A DNA stretch of 64,000 nt from Marsupella aquatica (taxonomy: Eukaryota; Marchantiophyta). Position 1 is the first letter of the stretch. Every line of letters starts with the position of its first letter. Of the stretch, positions 38,727-51,129 are shown piece by piece. The notes beneath the pieces were generated by a model. The model was not told where the DNA came from, searched no databases, and was given only the letters and a program-made list of their open reading frames with translations. The stretch spans positions 26,226,001-26,290,000 of the forward strand of contig OZ316892.1 of assembly GCA_973895155.1 (NCBI GenBank), written 5' to 3'. The position numbers were made by a program, and so were the translations under genes.

Positions 38727-41700
38727 TTTGGTAAAAGTGTTACCCAGAAAGGGCTTTAGCATCCATACCATTCTTTGGTACGTATTTGGATTCTTGCGAA
38801 AAGCAAGGTCTGAGCTAGTACCGCTTTTAGTTTTCAATTTTACCAGATGACTGTTGAAATCTTTATCGAAATAGTAAAACACATTCTGACAGTGGTGCCA
38901 TCTAGAAGAAACTTCTACTCAACTGTGCTGGGCTTTTTGGCAATAACCTCACTCAAGATGCTGCTCGGACACAATTGTTTATTTGGGAAGTTCAAGCGCA
39001 AGCATCGCTGCGAAAGCGAGGGATTAGTGGGCTGGAAGTGGGCCGTAGTGACATTATTTTCAACCGCGATTGCAATTTCAATTTGCTCTATGTCGGTCAT
39101 GTGTCGACAGAACAAGGCCAGCCTGTTGCCATGCTTGGAAGCAGTAGGTTGTTGTTATTCTGTAAGTGGATGAGCTGGATAAGCTGTTAGTCTCATCCGA
39201 AAATGATGCGCGCAGACAAAGTGAACACGATTTACACAAACGAAATTTGTCAGTACAACAGTGAAATCTTCCTCTTATTTCTTGCATTCAGTCAGCTTCT
39301 TGTTACTGAAGGTGACTATCAAATTTGAGTTGGACGGCCTTTCCGACTATCATTACCCACGCTGTCTGCAATCGCACCGAATCCCAATTTCTTTTCGATG
39401 TGGCTTCTACGGCTCTAAGGATTGGCGGGGTAATCATTCAGGATGAGGAGAGAAGGCCTCCAGAACTTGCTGCACCGTGTTTGGTGGCTATCTATATATC
39501 TATCCATCTATCTTAATACGTTCACAACTCTAGTGCTGCTCACGCTGTGGGGATGAATGTGCCAGCCGTTCGGAACAGAGGTGGTTACTGGAAGAAAATT
39601 ACAGTCCGCTTGTAATGTGGTTCAGCGTTGCACGCTTACAAAGTAGAGGTATATTTCACGTAGAGGTATATGTCAAACTGCCAAAAACAAAGAGAGACAA
39701 AATCACTTCCTGTGGCAGGAAACCAATCAAGGGAGAAAAAGCAAAGGGCCAAAAAGCCAAAAGTACCCAGGCAAAAGCCCATGGCAAGAAAAGTCAAGAA
39801 ACAAACCACTTAAATCCTACACCCTACCTACAGGTAAACTGAAGTGCCTGGTATAGTTCAGGTGTAAAGGGTCAAGCAAGGGAAGTTGACTAGAGGCCCG
39901 AAATCCAATTGTCTCTCTCCTATGAACAATAGTGAAGGCCTGTGTTCTCTGGAGAGCATTAGACACCCACTGTCTAAAAAAGGCTGTGATAATAAAAGGC
40001 TGATAGAAGGGTAGACACCCACTGTCTAAAAAAAGGCTGTGATAATAAAAGGCTGATAGCAGGGTAGACACCCACTGTCAAAAAAGGCTGTGATAATAAA
40101 AGGCTGATAGCAGGGTAGACACCCACTGTCTAAAAAAGGCTGTGATAATAAAAGGCTGATAGAAGGGCCTGAATTGGAGTGAGAACCTAAATCTAACTGC
40201 TAATTTTCCAGTATAGTAAGCATAAGGGACAGTAGAAGTGTGACCCGTGATCTACTGACAATCCTAATCCTGATCATTAAACTCCTATAATGCACAGGCG
40301 TTCATGCTGGTTTTATACAGTTGTCATGGGATGTCTACTGGGAATGCAACTCATGGGCCAATGCTAATCGAGAGGTTTTGGGCTATCCTGGATATATATT
40401 GTCATCAAGCTTTTCCCAGTGACCAGGGTTTATGGTAGTAGATGCAGTTGCCAGGGTTGGGCCCTCACTCCCCAGGAATTGGTCAATGTTTGTGGAAGTT
40501 TATGTTCCAACGCTGCTGATAATTTGCTTGATGTTGAGACCGGGATGAGATTACGAATGACAAAAGAATGCTTCATGCACAAGAAGAACCAGTTGCAATG
40601 TCGTGCAAGGCAGAGCCACTGAATGTGCAGGCAATGTTGTCTAAGGTCCAATGCAAATGCAAATGCAAATGCGCATCGCATCACGTAACATTGACCAGGC
40701 TGGTTTGAACCATTGCAGGGACAGTTCAAAGCCACAGTTAGCAAATGGGGGTCTATTAATGGGGAGACTATGGGAATGGAGTTGAAAGACAGGACCGGGA
40801 AAAATGCCAGGCCCGTAATCTTGCCTGTAAAATTTCCCAATAGCGGCTGAAAATCTCCAAACGGTATGAGAAGCTCTCAGATTTAGATTGGCCCTTAGTT
40901 GATTGTTGATCCTTGGTTGCCATCTCTGGCTCCACCGTGTATTTGTGTGGGGCCCTTGCTGAGCAATGATTCATTGTCTCAAACTCTTAGTAAAGAGCAG
41001 TGTACACTTCGAAACAACAGATAGACGACCACTACGTGGCTGCTTCTGTTTGCCACTTGAACACCTGGCCCTCATAGAAAAAAACACACTGTCTAACATC
41101 GAAGGAAGTCAAACCATACTGACGCAATAGATTGTACGTACTCCCTAAATCTATGCTCAGATTAGTATTCGTTATAGCGTTTAGGAATATAACTGAAAGC
41201 CATTGTGTTTTTGCAAGGAGCCAACTAAAAATTTACATTCCTCATACAGAGTCACCTATAAGTGCTTAGAAAGTACATTGAGGTCAAAACTCCTAGTTAC
41301 ATGTCCTTCAAGTCTTGGAGTGAAGTCCTGCTGAAATACATTCTTTCCAAGCATTCACAATCAAACAAACCAATTTCTTCCACATCGCCCGCAATCGGAT
41401 TCATACTGATCCCAGTGAGATGGCACGGCGCCGAGGAAAGGGAGTTGCCTTTCGCGGTGCAAAAGCTCCCTGAAATTCTCGAATCCTTTCTTGGAAGTGA
41501 AGATATTGTGCTGGGTGCATTAAGATTTTCACGTACCTCTTCAACCCTCTACCGTACTATCTACTACCAACTGTCGTGGAATACCATACTTCTCCAGAAT
41601 ATCTGAAAAGCTTTACAATCTAGCCTTGATCTCAACTGTGTTTTGAATGGAAGACCCAATCTACCTCTCCTACTCTGGGTCTGACAGCTACGGGATAAAA

Positions 41701-41968
41701 TAAACGTGAGCGCGAGTTTCGATACAGTTCCAAGTTCCTTCTTGCTTGAATCATCCGCCTTTACTTAATTACAATACTACTAACTAATTTGTAAACTGCG
41801 TAGTGCTATAATGTCAACTAATTAGGATGACTAAGTACAACAGGGAGGATCGAACGATTATTCTTCCACACGTATGTGTGTGTGTTCTATTTGAAAGAGT
41901 TCCGTATCTGGGAGATCACAATTTCAACACGGTACCACCGCAGAACTGTCTTCGTAAAGACTAGCAAT
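38727..41968. other. Intergenic region between convergent ESCO and LOV genes; no gene recognised
   Basis: Short plus frames at 38847-39173 and 39325-39516 and one at 41262-41606 have protein-like composition but no motif I recognise. The last contains IGFILIPVRWHGAEERELPF and could be a stray exon. I cannot connect any of them by splice sites with confidence. The 52-bp array is listed separately. Confidence 0.35.
39962..40168. repeat. Tandem array, four 52-bp units
   Basis: GACACCCACTGTCTAAAAAA and the following sequence through AAAGGCTGATAG(A/C)AGGGTA repeat four times. Copies differ only in A-run length and one A/C site. Confidence 0.92.
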
Positions 41969-44900
41969 TCATGTTGAGCGACGTAATCCTGTACCCTGCA
42001 GACTTCGTACTGCAACACGTACAGCTCCAACAGCACCCAATTGCCTCATCTCTGGACTCATTCCTATCCCTTCTTTCTCATCTACAGCGGACACCTGGAT
42101 TTGTACTCCTACGAAAAAGGCCACCTGCAATAGTTTTCAGAATATCAGTTGAAGATCATGATGAAGTGAAAGTGCAGCTGCAATTAGCGACCAACCTTTA
42201 AAACCTCTTACTCCCAAAATAATTGTTACATGGTTTGCGACCTCCGCTAAACAAGCTGTAAAATGTATCTTATGTTTCCGTTTCAAAAATTCTATTGTAG
42301 ACTCAAATCACAGAGCCGGACAAAAAATTAACCGACTGCAACCCACCTTGCCTTTGGAGCATCGAACAGGAGCAACATGCAACAAGTTCCAGAAAGGTCT
42401 CTTGTCCTTCCTGCACTCCACAACACACCAATCGTCAGAAGAGACGAGACGCAAGAGGTTAATAATAATGTCAGGCCTCAACGCTCAATCACTAGTAGGA
42501 TGTAAAATGTAACAGAAAGTTTAGCTTATGCAAAGACAGGCGGTACAAAAGTCACAACATTAATCCAGAGACAAATATTGCAGATCAGGTACCTGTAATT
42601 TATAAGTCGAACAGAGCATGACTTCTCCAAGCTCATGCTCTCCCGGATCTGACAAACCAACCAACGATGGAAACAATTAGTTGAGGTTGAATGTAAGGTC
42701 CTGTATAGAACAAAAAGTCTGCCGCACTGCGACTCGACAGAAACGCCCAGTTCTGAAAAAAAGACAGAACGGTCTGACTGGCCTAATGCAATCACCAAAC
42801 AATCAAAGAAGGATATGGGCCATCATCGACCCATTGACCACCAGGAGGAACATTAAGTTACAGTTCAAAAGCAAAGTAACAGTTGGTTAAATTACCCAGA
42901 GACCACCAACGTTACTTTTAGATTACATTTCAACAGCACAGCAAAACTTGGAGACAAGAACAGTGGGATGACCACCCCATAGATACTAACGTTCGGGCCC
43001 AAATTAGTAAAAGAAATAAGAATGGCTTCGTTTGCTTCAATATGGAAATATCTACCGTGTCTTTTCAGGAGCTCAACTAACAAATTCAGAAATACTGTCG
43101 ATGCAGTCATTTCAATATAAACCCAAATGGCCTAAAGGGAGAATGTTAGATTGTGTTCCAAGTTTTACACTGCTTATTCCTCCGGTCCAACCTCAACGGG
43201 TTAAATAACCCAAACTACAATAAAACCTAAATAAAGCAAGGCTTTGTACACAACATCCAGCTGTGCCATATCCTTTCTAGGTCAGAACTTTCGTAATACT
43301 CATTCCACTGAAGGAAAATTTGTTCTAGACCACAAGAAACAAATTTCGTTGCTTCAATTCAGAAAGAGCCTCGGTGAGACTTGGACTTGCATTTTCCCCA
43401 AGGATGCATAAACGTACAAGAATTTACCCATCCGACCATTAATTGAAAATGGCGGCATTAAGAAGGGGTCAATGTAAATCTAGCTTCGAAGGCACTGAAC
43501 TCTTAATGACCGTAGTAACCCATACGATCTGTGAAACGACTAGATGAATGCTATCCAATACCAGGGTCTAGCAAGATAACGATCATAAATTAAGACAAAA
43601 CAGAGTAAAATAGATTGTGGAACCTTGAGTTAGCAGGTAACAAAGACAACAACCACCTGTTCTATCCCGCAAATATTCTTTCACGAGCTCCAAAGGATAT
43701 GTCCTACAGGTAGTGACTGACCGCAATGGGGTATGGGTTCAAAACACATCGCAAATTTATGAATCCTCAGTTCTCAATTTTAAACTGCCGGCCCCCAAGA
43801 ATGGGATTCATTTCCATAATCTAGATATTCGAGCTTGAGCTCGAGACAGCGGAAAAACGAGAAAATCGGGATATGAATGGGACTACTAGTGGGCAATCTT
43901 TCGACTGTATATATTTGACCAAGACTTAAATGACCTGTGCAACAACAATTGCGAACCTTCACATTTTTCTCAGTCTATCTGATATTGCCAAAAACGAGAT
44001 AGACAACAGACAAATTTAAGACGTTCTGTCGACTACTTTGTGCGAATACTGTCCATCTAACCCCGGGGTTCTAGGACTGCGTGAAAAATCTCAACAGCAG
44101 ATTAAGGGCATCTGGACGAGAAACCAGGATAATTCACGGATACGGGAGGATAGCATTCCGACTGTGGTGACTAAGATTACCAGACCTCAAGCAGCTGCTG
44201 TAGACAGCGCCTCGGTTTCATCCAATTTCTGGCAAGTTTGACAGTTTGTACAAAGCGACCATCAAATCAATAAGATGCATAAATCAATGTCAATCGGACC
44301 AGAATATATAATAACGTCATCCATAACTATAGAAACTCAAAAACCCTGCAACGAAATATAACAATACCTGTGCAACAGATTTTGGATCAGTACCAGGGCC
44401 CTGCAAGAACCGGCAATTGCGGCCCATGACTTCGTCTCGGCTGTATCCTGCAGTAGAAACATTAGCAAGAAATAAGATTAGCGAACTTTTCTGGAAATGT
44501 AAGCTACAACAGAATGTTAACGGAACCTGACCATGATGCGCAAACAGAGCTACAGTAGAAAGATGGCATCTCATCCAATATACTCATCATAGCATCCAAA
44601 ACGATCCACACCAGAAAGTTTACGCTTGGGAGTATATCTCACCAGTTAAATGAAGAAACAAATCACTCGCATGCACAATCGGTGTATCAGGAAGATGTGG
44701 ATCAGCCCTGCAAACAGAAAACAAATGTACCTGTCAGTATCCCTTCCAAGCAACTTACATAAATTTGAAATGAGCGACAAACCAGACGGTGCTTGAGACG
44801 AGATTGACGGCAGCAATGCAACAGGGCTTTGCAAACCTGCTAACAGAGAAGGTCTCAATTATAGACGTCAAGGATAACACTCAAGGTATGAGGTCAATCA

Positions 44901-46830
44901 ATTAAAAGAGGGACTCACTCTCAACAACTTAGCCTCAACCCTTGCAATGGCCCTGCATGGATACCAAAGATGCAAATCATGGTCTGCAAGGTTGCCAGCC
45001 ACAAACTACGACAGGCCAGTAACCTAAACCACATTTACTTTCCTACTCTATCCCTCAACGACCCCAATTAATTGATAAGAGATTGGCCACCAGAGAACAC
45101 TAGGAACGAATCTCAAATCCATGATGGTTGAAGAATAATACTCGAGGGCAGAGCGCTCCGCCTTTATCACTGGCAGAGTGCTACAAATTGGCCAGGAGCC
45201 TAAAGCACAGTTTCCTGTCTACAACCACAAATCTTCAGCACTCCACAACCCCACTGACAGTTGATCAGTTGCTGGCCAGCAAGTCAGCATCTACCACCAA
45301 ATCGCAGGACGTAGTGGTTTAAATAAATAAATGAATTGCAGACGGTATGGAAACTACGAAGCTGACGACAATTGTAACTGTTCCTTATACATCGAGAAGG
45401 GATCTGTGATTTAGAATGCGCAGCCCGCATAGTAGCAAAGTAAAGAAGCAGCTACATAAAGGATTAACCAGCCTCTGCAAACAACGACCGATGATACTCT
45501 ACGTGTATGGTTTAAGCCCTTCGACGTTCGTAAGACCTTCCCTGACTGTAACAGAAACTTGAGCTATCGACTGTACAGAGTTCACCGTCCCATTGTCAAC
45601 TTCCATCCGATAACCAGGGCCCACTCAGCGTGGTCACAGTTTTAACGCAAAGAAGAAGAACTCGAGATTATTGCCCTGACTAGAAGATAGAGAAACTCAC
45701 AGAACGAAGCTTTGCTGTATCCGAGTCAATGAGAGCAGAAGGGACGAACACACAACCCCCGATGCTGTACATTCAGAGAGCTGCTTGTTCCTGCTTTCGA
45801 GGACCTCTCCCTTCCCTTTGCTGGATTCCACCAGTTGAGAAACTATACTTCTCGTTGCATTTGTAGCTTTGAGCGACTCAGGTTCTTGTGGGTGGCAAGC
45901 GTCAGAAACCGCCATTCCTGTCATGTAAAACCCATTGACGCAAATTAGCTATTAACACTACTGAATACTAATGAGTCAATGGCATCGCACCAACAGCTGT
46001 CACTAACATCCTGAGAAAATTAATGTCTTCTCATTCAATCTGCAGGGAACCGAACAGTGCTGACCTCCGCCCATAAAGCGCGTCGCGACCACGTACTCTA
46101 CATCCGTTTCACCATCATGCATGTCCTTGCCTGAAGTGGACAGTCCTACACGATCGGGAATCCTCTCCACATTCAAGAAGCAGTTTGACAAGCCATTCAA
46201 TCCCTGACCTTCTGAATTACGCCTCGCGCATCCTGGTTCCGGAGACCCCACATCCAAATCCATCTTTTTCTGAATTAGATTTGACTCCTCAACCGACGAG
46301 GGAAGGTCCTTGGCAGGCTCTGAACTCGGGTTCAGGCGACTCATGATTGTCTCCGTTTCTGGACGGGAAGTGGCTAACTGACGAGAAATAGGAGTTTGAA
46401 CTCCGACGAAATGGGTCACAGTGCCGTCTACTTTCGAAAACACGGGAGCGAGGTGAAACAGATTCCAAAACGGGTTTCCTTCCTTCGTGTAATTTAAAAT
46501 CCGCACTTGAGCCGATCTTTCCTCCCTGATAGCGTCTCTTAGCTCGACCACAGTACGCCGGTCCGTGAGAGGGCCCTGCAAAAATCTACAATTCCGTCCC
46601 AACACTTCTTCTCTACTGTACCCCGACATCTTACAAAATCCTTCGCTAGCATATATAATCGGATTCTCAGGTAGCCGTGGATCGCTAATCACGAAATTGA
46701 ACTCATAGCTCCTCAACGACTCCTTCACCGAATCCGTGTAAGTCGTGCTCAAAGATTCTACCAACGAATTCATCTTCCCGGTCCTCCGGACAACGTCCTC
46801 CTCCTTCTCAACAGTCACTTCCCGCCCCAT
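41969..46830 (-). CDS. Twin-LOV PAS/LOV blue-light receptor protein
   Basis: Flavin-binding photoreceptor of the plant PAS/LOV (PLP/LLP) family, with two LOV domains and no kinase or F-box. Exons (minus): 46830-46065, 45917-45701, 44707-44643, 44447-44368, 42648-42593, 42410-42347, 42124-41969. The phases agree, giving 467 residues. LOV1 (about 45-150) has GRNCRFLQG with photoactive Cys81 and ends [11 protein letters not shown]2 (about 325-425) has [28 protein letters not shown] with Cys361, [17 protein letters not shown] and VAFFVGVQ. The tail [20 protein letters not shown] is characteristic of the family. LOV2 is split over six exons, with introns of about 1.0 and 1.7 kb. The ATG at 46830 is preferred over an upstream TTG in frame. 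Both adduct cysteines are present, so both domains should be photoactive. It faces ESCO tail to tail. Confidence 0.92.
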
Positions 46831-48379
46831 TCTCGAAATGCGATAGGGCAAGGAAGGAAAACCGATGATCCGCCAGCGTCCAACTTACTCAACAGTGTCT
46901 TGCCCACGGTCAACCGCTTTCAGTTCAAATAGAAACCCCGCTCATCGCTCAGCCGATCCAGGCGCCGTTCTGCTTGAGCCAAAATTATTCGGGTTCAGTG
47001 ACACAAACGAGCTTCCACGCCCTCGCACTCCGGGCGAAAGATGAGACAGAATTTGAACAACACCATGTACCGACAAGGGCTTGAAGACTTCGTATTACGA
47101 TACGACCGGCGAAATGCACCACAAGCAACCCCTCTGGTGTACACGCTGCAACCTTCACTGCCTTGGTCCTGTTTCGCAGAAGGTCTGGCAATGGGTAGAC
47201 TTTATTCTACAGATCGCATCACATACGAGGATACCAGCTATCCGATTACAACCCTATCATGTGCTCCTGTCGGAACCCTTACCTGATCACTGGGGGATCC
47301 CGATAAAGCTCCAAAGCATTCTGCGTGCTGTCGTCTGCTTGGGAAAGACAGTTCATCGCACTTCATGGACCATGCACGCGCTAGGTGTTATCAGCAAGTC
47401 CTGGCATCCTCTTGGTACCTACAGAGAATGGCATCAACAAAGTCAGAAGATGACTTTAAGGCAAACTGCCCCATTGGAATGCTCACAACGAGATGCAATT
47501 CAACTTCGGGGAACCAACGACAGGCTCTGATATTTCACGAGGACCGTCTTCGGGTGCCGCGGTCCTGGAGAGAAAATCTAATACCCCCACTTGGATAGGC
47601 AATCTGTCTAAGGTTAGGAACTTATAGTAGGATGTAGACTTGAGACGCTGCTTTCATTTAGAAGTTTTTCAAGGCAAAGAATCATTTGCTGAAATGACTA
47701 AGGCCCTCTCGACCACATCAGACCAACAAGGCAAGTTACACAACCCCATTGACGTGCAATTCGACAAGCTAAGTCCAGGGCAAAGACTTCACGATGAGGT
47801 ACCTGACTACCGTACAGTCCACAATTTGCACTATGGAAACACCGGGCAATGTGCACCAAAAGACGCGAGTGTAAACAGCAAGTGCCAATTGACAACATGG
47901 ACAAGAAAGACAGATAGGACGTGTTGCGTAATGCCCGTTAAACATTGAATTGCAATCTGACTAAGATGTCCACCTACCTAACGAGAGTCCCAAATACCAC
48001 ACTACCGAACGGAAGGTAGGGTTCACGACTGATCACGCCTCCTCCGCCAGGGAGCAAATGAGCACATCAGCGAGCAACAGGAATCCGCTCCGACCACACA
48101 TTAGTGCAGTGTGAAGGACGAATCGATAGCCTCTCGCCGTTGTTTCACCGAACTGCCCTGCACCGAATCAACGAGCTGCAAATCTGTAAGGTATTCGGCA
48201 AGAATCGCATCAAATCACTCTCTCCCGACTTCTCCGTGGAGCAGGCTGATGTGCACGTGATCGGGCAAGTCAATCTGCTCACAATCCGTATCGATCAGAG
48301 CGTAAAAGACCCGATAATCGAGCGGCGTCGTCATGATCACCTCGACGACACTGTCCACGAGGGGCTTGCAGTGAGCTCC
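46831..48379. other. Upstream region of the LOV gene; no gene recognised
   Basis: This contains the likely LOV promoter and 5' UTR. Open frames exist on both strands (for example 47081-47530 plus), but none shows a domain I recognise and they overlap one another. Confidence 0.4.
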
Positions 48380-48910
48380 AACTAACTGCACAATTTCATA
48401 AGTGCAATACCAGGTAAGTGCAATGCCTCCCGTTCTTTCCCCTTTTTTCCCGACCATGTCGCATTTTCTGCAGATCTCGTGTATCGTAAAATCCCACTAA
48501 GTGCACAATTTCGTAAGTGCAACTACCAGGTAAGTGCAATGCCTTCCGTTCTTTCCCTTTTTTCCCCACCATGTCGCATTTTCTGCAGTTTTCGTGGATA
48601 GCAAAGTCCCACTAAGTGCACAATTCATAAGTGCAACACTAAGTAAGTGCAAGGCCTCCCGTTCATCCCTTTTTTTCATCATGTAGCACTTTCTACAGTT
48701 TTCGTGATATAGTAAGGGTCCCACTAAGTGCACAATTCATAAGTGCAACACTGAGGTAATTGCAAGGCCTGCCGTTTTTCCTCTTTTCATGTATAATAAA
48801 GTCCCACTAAGTGCACAATTCATAAGGGCAACCATGGGTTATTGCAAAGCCTCCTGTCCTTCCCCATTTTCCACTACCATTTCGCACTTTTTGCAGTTTT
48901 CTGTTTATAG
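48380..48910. repeat. Tandem array of five 83-115-bp units around AAGTGCAC
   Basis: Units start near 48380, 48493, 48608, 48720 and 48803 with CCCACTAAGTGCACAATT (first copy diverged). Most continue with CATAAGTGCAA, a GTAAGTGCAA word in the first two or three, a long pyrimidine run and (C/A)TGCAG or CTACAG, then a variant of TTTTCGTG. The fourth unit is shortened. Confidence 0.9.
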
Positions 48911-49379
48911 TAGGGGCATTTCAAGTAGAGTTAATTTTCACAAGTGATCAATCCTGGGATTGTTGAGGGCTGCAAAGGTTTGGGCGGGCACAGAATGGGA
49001 GGCCCTACCAGTCACGCCAGGGAGTCATGACCAAAACGGAAGGCCCGACTGGTACAAGGATGAGCACGGATTTTAGAGTAGTCATTGACTCAGGTTGTCA
49101 TTCACACACAGCACCGCGACCCCTCTCAAATCTGACTACCTGGAAAACTCTCGGCCCCCCACCCAGTTTCAGTGTGAAAAGATCACCCCCCCGGCTGCAC
49201 CCAGTTTCAGTGCGAAAAGATCACCCTCGGTTTCACCCAGTTTCAGTGCACCCGAGCACATCGCAGGCCACCCGCGAGGTGTAAAGTCTTGTTTACAGGG
49301 CATTTGCATGTCCTAAACCGCCACACACCCCCCACCCAATTGAGAGCTTCGTTTTAGGTTTCTTCCGGCAATTGTGCAC

Positions 49380-49790
49380 TTATCCAGAGCTCCTTGTATC
49401 TCACTCATCTCGCCCTCGAGTCCTCCAATGCGCGACCCTCCACTGGACGACGGGACGAGACGAGACCCTCGTCTGGGGGCCGAGCGTCAAGTGGGGTATC
49501 CCGTACGCCCCGGCCTCCACGAGTCGCGTCAGCACTACCCCTTGGTGGGACCCAGGGGAGGCATCTTGGCGGTACGCTGGGCGCGGGCACGCTGCAACGT
49601 CTCCGATGTGCCGCGTGCCGCGCTTTGTCCAAGTGGCTGATACCGACGGCCTTTACGCTCGTGTGCGCCACAGCCAGTAATGATTGGCGTATCGTTCCTT
49701 GAGGGAGCGGGCTCAGGGCCCGCGGTAAAGGTGTCGTCCCGAGGGAGGCGGTACTCGGGTTACATGCAAAAAGCAGGCGAGCCCTCACTG
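49380..49790. other. GC-rich island, unidentified
   Basis: About 400 bases are clearly more GC-rich than the flanks (CCGTACGCCCCGGCCTCCAC, GGCTCAGGGCCCGCGG). All three plus frames and the minus strand contain long openings simply because stops are rare in such sequence. It resembles rDNA spacer in style, but I cannot match it to any rRNA. A plastid, rDNA-spacer or transferred-DNA origin is not decided. The flanks 48911-49379 and 49791-50278 show no gene. Confidence 0.4.
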
Positions 49791-50391
49791 GTCGCTTTGA
49801 TTACCTTGCCCCTTTTTTTCCTAGGTTTCGAACCGAAAACTACAAAATAGACTATGTAGAGGATAACAACGGTCCCGGCACATGCATACTACTGTAGGTA
49901 AAGACCTCGGATCAGAAAATGAAGATAAGTTAACCATTTGTACAAGGAAGCTTTTCTAAGCATTCTAGCATTCTAGGAGTTCAGATTATAACCCCAGCCT
50001 TATGTATAGGGTAATGCAGGTATGGGCACAGGGTTATTAGGCTGTAACCCTGCGTCTGGAATATGAAAAGAAACTGATCGGCGACAGCCAGGAAGCTTCT
50101 TTGAATATTTTGGGAGCAGGTTACAATCTATAACCCCAGCCCTGCCCTGCATTAGCGTACTTAACTCCTGCCCGGAAAGAGGTTAATGGCTCAACTTTTC
50201 AGGACAGCACCGGTAACCTCTTGTCCTGACAGGATTTACAGTACCTAAATGTAGTATGGAAAATAAAGTTAGCTCTCAAAATTTTATGGAGGGATATGCT
50301 CAATAGACCCCCTCCTGGAGATAGTTTGCTTGATCAACCCCCTGCAAACATTTTTGCCCCAATCGACCCCCTCTTTATGATCCGTACCCTT

Positions 50392-50833
50392 TGTCGTGCG
50401 CATACACATCGCTTGTCACATACATCCAAACATAGTCACACTGTCACATCACAAACACAAGAGAATGGAATACAAGTGGAACTCATGTCCACACATGTCC
50501 AAAACCCACAATAATCTTTTCAAGTATAGAAAATGGAACAACAATCGACGCCAATCCGACAACGATCCATCCAATGCGATCACACACGTATGTCAAGCCC
50601 AACGCACCTTGTGCTTCAAGGAATCCACGTTACATAAGAGAGCTCTCAGCCACCATAGCTAAGCTCTCCACTTCAGGCTCAACATCGAAAGATAACCCTT
50701 TCGATGCCTCACAAGAGAGAACTACTCTCTCACACAAACCTAACAGAACCTTATCGGCTCATATAGTACACATACTAATCATACGGATTTAGATAGTACA
50801 ATACACTCTAACACTACCTAGAATGGTGTGACA
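50392..50833 (-). repeat. 3' LTR of the retrotransposon
   Basis: In sense orientation it starts TGTCACACCATTCTAGG and ends ATGCGCACGACA. The first 322 bases (50833-50512) match the 5' LTR without indels. The last 120 bases (50511-50392) are absent from the 5' LTR but recur, with an extra 17-bp insert and a few differences, at 50836-50972, immediately after the purine tract. Confidence 0.8.
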
Positions 50834-50835
50834 GC

Positions 50836-50985
50836 TGTCGTGCGCATACACATCGCTACACAACATACATCGCTTGTCACATACATCCAGACATAGTCAC
50901 ACTACCACATCACAAACACAAGAGAATGGAATACAAGTGGAACTCATGTCCGCACATGTCCAAAACCCACAATTGCCCCCCTAGC
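50836..50985 (-). repeat. Extra LTR-terminal segment and polypurine tract
   Basis: In sense orientation the polypurine tract TAGGGGGGCAA (about 50975-50985) is followed by TTGTGGGTTTTGGACATG... to GCGCACGACA. This is a second copy of the 3' end of the LTR. It is joined through GC to the LTR start TGTCACACC, the arrangement of an LTR-LTR junction. Confidence 0.6.
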
Positions 50986-51129
50986 TAGGAATAAGATCCC
51001 CTAACTCTAGCTAGCCATGAGTTCTACAAGGTTGATATACACCTTTTTAGGTGTGAAGATCAGGAGGCCGGGTGCAAGTGAGCCCCATCGATCACCTACC
51101 TGCAATCTACATCTACCAAGAGAACGCAA

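Noticed and set aside
49372-49788. Four overlapping ~100-codon frames
   Set aside because: High GC content makes stops rare; no frame shows a motif or codon pattern better than the others.
50396-50792. Small proteins in the left LTR (also at 59719-60115)
   Set aside because: The same frames occur in both LTRs, antisense to the element and without motifs; they are LTR sequence.
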